This document shows positions 61,445 to 64,000 of a DNA stretch of 64,000 bases, piece after piece. The stretch covers positions 3,844,001-3,908,000 of the forward strand of contig NZ_CP186334.1 of NCBI RefSeq assembly GCF_049347105.1, in the 5' to 3' direction. This stretch comes from Gaoshiqia hydrogeniformans. GTDB taxonomy: Bacteria; Bacteroidota; Bacteroidia; Bacteroidales; Prolixibacteraceae. The stretch's first letter is position 1, and each line of letters begins with the position of its first letter. The position numbers and the translations under genes are program-made. The notes beneath the pieces were generated by a model that was not told the origin of the DNA, ran no database searches, and worked only from the letters and a program-made list of their open reading frames with translations.

Positions 61445-63706
61445 ATGAAAATGAAAATCTTTCACCAGTTGATTTCTGTTTTTTGTTTTTTGCTCCTCTT
61501 CGGATCATGCATGAACTCGCCAAAAGAAGCAAAACCTGTTCACCGGGATATGCCTTTTGTGCAGGATTACTCCATTAAATACTATTTGAACGACGAGGGT
61601 CAGCAACTTCTCGGTGTAGTTTCTGACCGTAACGAAAATATCCAGGTGCTTTCGACCCGCGGATTGATGAAACCACACGACGGGCGGTTCCTTTATCCGG
61701 GAAGGCTGGTTCCTGACCTTACCTACCGACCAATGGCTGACAAAAAAATTACCGCCATCACCTCGTATCAGGATCAGTTTGTTTATCTCGACGATGTGGC
61801 GGTGTTGAGCAACGCCTGGGCGGGGAAATTGTTCTCGAAACATGGTATGCCCAATGCCCGGTGGTTTGCCGGAGGCGATGATTTTTCATTTCTGGTTTCC
61901 GACGGAACAGTTTTAAACTATGTAAAAGATTCGGAGACACAATGGTCTGATAAGCTTGAGGGCGGGATCATCGACATACGTTATGCGCCCGAAACCGGCA
62001 TCTACTGGATACTGAACAATCAGTCAATCAGTATATTTTCGGCAAAAGATAAGGAGTTGTCCCGTTTTTTTGAAGGGGACGGCTTTACCGCTTTCGAGCT
62101 GACTGAGGGCGGAACCAAAATTATTGTTGGCACCAAAAACGGCTACTTCGGGTTGGATGCCACCTCAAAAGAACAAAACGCAGAACTCCGAAGCAAACTT
62201 CCCTGTCCCGAAATTAGCTGTGTAAAAGTGGTAAACGGCGATATCTGGTTTGGCTCGCCCGAAGGCGCTTTTATGCTGCGGAACGATGGGAAATTCAATT
62301 ATTACAATGGCGAACGCTGGCTTCCGGGGAACAAAGTTAGCTCAATTGCCCCCGGTCCGGACGGTTCGGTTTTGGTGCTAACAGACAAAGGACTCGGGCA
62401 AATCTGTTTCAAAAAAATGACTTTGGCAGACAAGGCGGCGTATTTTCAGAAACAAGTCAGGCAGCGGCATATCCGAAACGGATTCAATTCATCGCTTGAC
62501 GGCATGAAAAACGGCGATCTCTCAACCGGCTACCTGAGCGACTCGGACAATGATGGGCTGTGGACTTCGATGTACCTGGGTGCCGAAATTTTCAGGTACG
62601 CCGTTACCCGCTCGGAAGAAGCGTTGCAAAATTGCCTGGAATCACTCGATGCCATGGAGCGCCTGTATAACATCAATTCCAACCCTGTTGGCTTCCCGTC
62701 GCGGTCGTTTGAACGGAGCGGGTACATTAACATTTTGTCCGATCCCGAAAGGTGGCAACATGCCAAAGATCCCGAATGGGACTGGAAAGCCACTACCAGC
62801 AGCGACGAGGCGATCGGCCACATCTTCGCTTTGGGCGCCATGGCCGAACTGATTGACAATGAGCCGATGAGAAAACGGGCGATTCACCTGATTGATATTT
62901 TGATGCAGCACATTGTCGATCACGATATGTACCTGATTGATTACGATGGCAAACCAACAACCTGGGCACGGTGGAACCCCGAATATGTGAATGCCAGACC
63001 AGTGATGGTAGGCGACCGTAAAATCAATTCTTCAAACATTATAGGCATGTTACAGACTGCCTATCATTTCACTCAAAAAGAAGTTTTCAGGGAAAAAGCT
63101 TTCGAACTGATGCACGAACATGGCTATTTTGAAAACCTGATGCGACCCATGAAAGAGATTGGCTTGGCGCCCGCCGACGCCGACGAACTAAGCCGCGACT
63201 TGTCGGAAAGCTGGAACCACTCGGACGACGAGATGTACTTTCTCGGCTACTGGGGCTTGTACCGGTATGCGTTTAATGACACGCTCAAAGCCCGTTACCG
63301 CGAAGCCATCATTGACCATTGGGAAATCGAACGGCCTGAAAAAGAAGGGGCCTGGAACATTTTTACGGCCATGGTCAGTGCCGAGTTCGATCTGAATGAA
63401 GCCATTTGGTACCTTCAGGAACACCCGATGGATTTAATCAACTGGGACATCAAAAACAGCCACCGGAACGACATTGAATTGATAGGACCGAACTTCAGGA
63501 ACCAAACCACCAAAGCGGTGCTTCCTCCTGATGAAAGGCCGGTACAACGGCACAACGGTAACATGTTCCGTCTCGACCGCATTGGCGGTAATGGTAACGG
63601 CGAACACAGCGCCGGCGATATCTGGCTGCTGCCTTACTGGATGGGCAGGTACTTGGAGGTGATCAGCGGGCCATCCAATACCAACATTCCGGGTTCCGAT
63701 TTATAA
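61445..63706 (+). CDS. Lipoprotein with beta-propeller and alpha/alpha-toroid domains, unknown function
   Basis: A 753-residue lipoprotein (lipobox LFGSC, C22). Residues about 40-325 look like a propeller with repeating short strands (IIVGTKNGYFGLDA, then DIWFGSPEGAFMLRNDG and VLVLTDKGLG), similar to the ligand-binding propellers of two-component sensors. Residues about 326-753 are helical and have the looks of a six-hairpin toroid: SDSDNDGLWTSMYLGAEIFR, GFPSRSFERSG, DWKATTSSDEAIGHIFALGA and SESWNHSDDEMYFLGYWGLYRY. Conserved Asp, Glu and aromatic residues in these blocks suggest a glycosidase- or lyase-like active site. I cannot assign a known family. It is the first enzyme-like gene after the second SusC/D. 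Confidence 0.7.
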   Translation: MKMKIFHQLISVFCFLLLFGSCMNSPKEAKPVHRDMPFVQDYSIKYYLNDEGQQLLGVVSDRNENIQVLSTRGLMKPHDGRFLYPGRLVPDLTYRPMADKKITAITSYQDQFVYLDDVAVLSNAWAGKLFSKHGMPNARWFAGGDDFSFLVSDGTVLNYVKDSETQWSDKLEGGIIDIRYAPETGIYWILNNQSISIFSAKDKELSRFFEGDGFTAFELTEGGTKIIVGTKNGYFGLDATSKEQNAELRSKLPCPEISCVKVVNGDIWFGSPEGAFMLRNDGKFNYYNGERWLPGNKVSSIAPGPDGSVLVLTDKGLGQICFKKMTLADKAAYFQKQVRQRHIRNGFNSSLDGMKNGDLSTGYLSDSDNDGLWTSMYLGAEIFRYAVTRSEEALQNCLESLDAMERLYNINSNPVGFPSRSFERSGYINILSDPERWQHAKDPEWDWKATTSSDEAIGHIFALGAMAELIDNEPMRKRAIHLIDILMQHIVDHDMYLIDYDGKPTTWARWNPEYVNARPVMVGDRKINSSNIIGMLQTAYHFTQKEVFREKAFELMHEHGYFENLMRPMKEIGLAPADADELSRDLSESWNHSDDEMYFLGYWGLYRYAFNDTLKARYREAIIDHWEIERPEKEGAWNIFTAMVSAEFDLNEAIWYLQEHPMDLINWDIKNSHRNDIELIGPNFRNQTTKAVLPPDERPVQRHNGNMFRLDRIGGNGNGEHSAGDIWLLPYWMGRYLEVISGPSNTNIPGSDL

Positions 63707-63717
63707 ATTTTATTCCC

Positions 63718-64000
63718 GTGAAAAGAAACCAGCTATTTGCAAATTTAGTGATTCTCTTTGTTGTTGCAGGCTTGTTATCCTGCACCCGCCAAGAGAAAAC
63801 AGTTGACGAGGTAATGGACCGGGTGGTCAGCCATTTGTACGAGAGCATGGACATCGGTGAATTGCCGGCATTGGACCAGGAACAGGTGATGTCGTTATTT
63901 TCAGAAGATGAGTTGAAAACGCTGGCTACCCGTCATTGGACTTTCGAGGTGAATGTGCCGGTGGTGGTGTCGGTGATGCGGAGTGTGAAGCAGAAAAACC
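63718..64000 (+). CDS. Lipoprotein N-terminus, cut by window edge
   Basis: A GTG at 63718 opens a frame that runs to the window end (94 codons seen). It begins with a lipoprotein signal (KRNQLFANLVILFVVAGLLSC, in which LLSC is the lipobox) followed by a helical region with TVDEVMDRVVSHLYESM and a block ending RHWTFEVNVPVVVSVMRSV. That last block reminds me of the N-terminal region of bacteroidal exported metallophosphoesterases with a fibronectin-like domain, but the catalytic part is outside the window, so no function is assigned. It is 11 bp downstream of the propeller/toroid gene and surely co-transcribed. Confidence 0.7.
   Translation, partial: MKRNQLFANLVILFVVAGLLSCTRQEKTVDEVMDRVVSHLYESMDIGELPALDQEQVMSLFSEDELKTLATRHWTFEVNVPVVVSVMRSVKQKN

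Overview
The window looks like a chromosomal segment of a Bacteroidota bacterium, most likely Bacteroidales/Marinilabiliales (Prolixibacteraceae-like). The evidence is two SusC/SusD pairs, a type IX secretion C-terminal domain on a CotH protein, promoters of the TTTG-N19-21-TAnnTTTG type, few recognisable Shine-Dalgarno sites, and the gene order ZapB-like / ZapA / RNase Y. I saw no tRNA, rRNA, IS element, prophage or CRISPR array.

Layout. 1-5,300 holds the tail of a beta-helix protein and a minus-strand capsule/exopolysaccharide export pair (SLBB outer-membrane channel, then Wzz chain-length protein). 5,300-22,400 is mostly housekeeping: M23 peptidase, ZapB-like/ZapA, RNase Y, CotH protein, GuaA, S41 protease, PnuC plus a nicotinamide riboside kinase, cysteine synthase plus serine acetyltransferase, a THUMP RNA methyltransferase, a BtuB-like receptor, an ECF sigma factor and a DJ-1 protein. 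A TPR histidine kinase (22,396-24,429) borders the accessory part.

24,600-64,000 is one accessory catabolic island of three transcription blocks. Block 1 (+, 24,734-38,629): lipoprotein GH2 of the exo-beta-D-glucosaminidase type, a frameshifted FucP-like permease, DegT aminotransferase, two Gfo/Idh/MocA oxidoreductases, metallophosphoesterase, DUF6807, DUF3748, a neutral-ceramidase-family protein and an alpha/beta hydrolase. Block 2 (-, 52,930-38,740): a sialidase-fold/ChbG-deacetylase fusion, PKD lipoprotein, SusC, SusD, PqaA-like hydrolase, two more ceramidase-family proteins and a membrane-anchored PHP protein. Block 3 (+, 53,275-64,000): purple-acid-phosphatase-like enzyme, polytopic membrane protein, SusC, SusD, a propeller/alpha-toroid lipoprotein and the start of another lipoprotein.

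The main discovery is a 33-bp sequence element with 20 invariant columns upstream of four genes of the island: the GH2 gene, the sialidase/deacetylase fusion, the phosphatase and the second SusC. It sits 76-77 bp before the start codon at three of them, and a -7-like box follows it after 25 bp at three (25-26 bp at the fourth). I read it as the operator of an unknown activator tying the blocks into one regulon. Glucosaminidase, N-deacetylase, phosphatase, ceramidase-family proteins and inositol-dehydrogenase-like oxidoreductases together suggest (inference only) a complex amino-sugar-containing glycolipid such as a glycosyl inositol phosphorylceramide as substrate.
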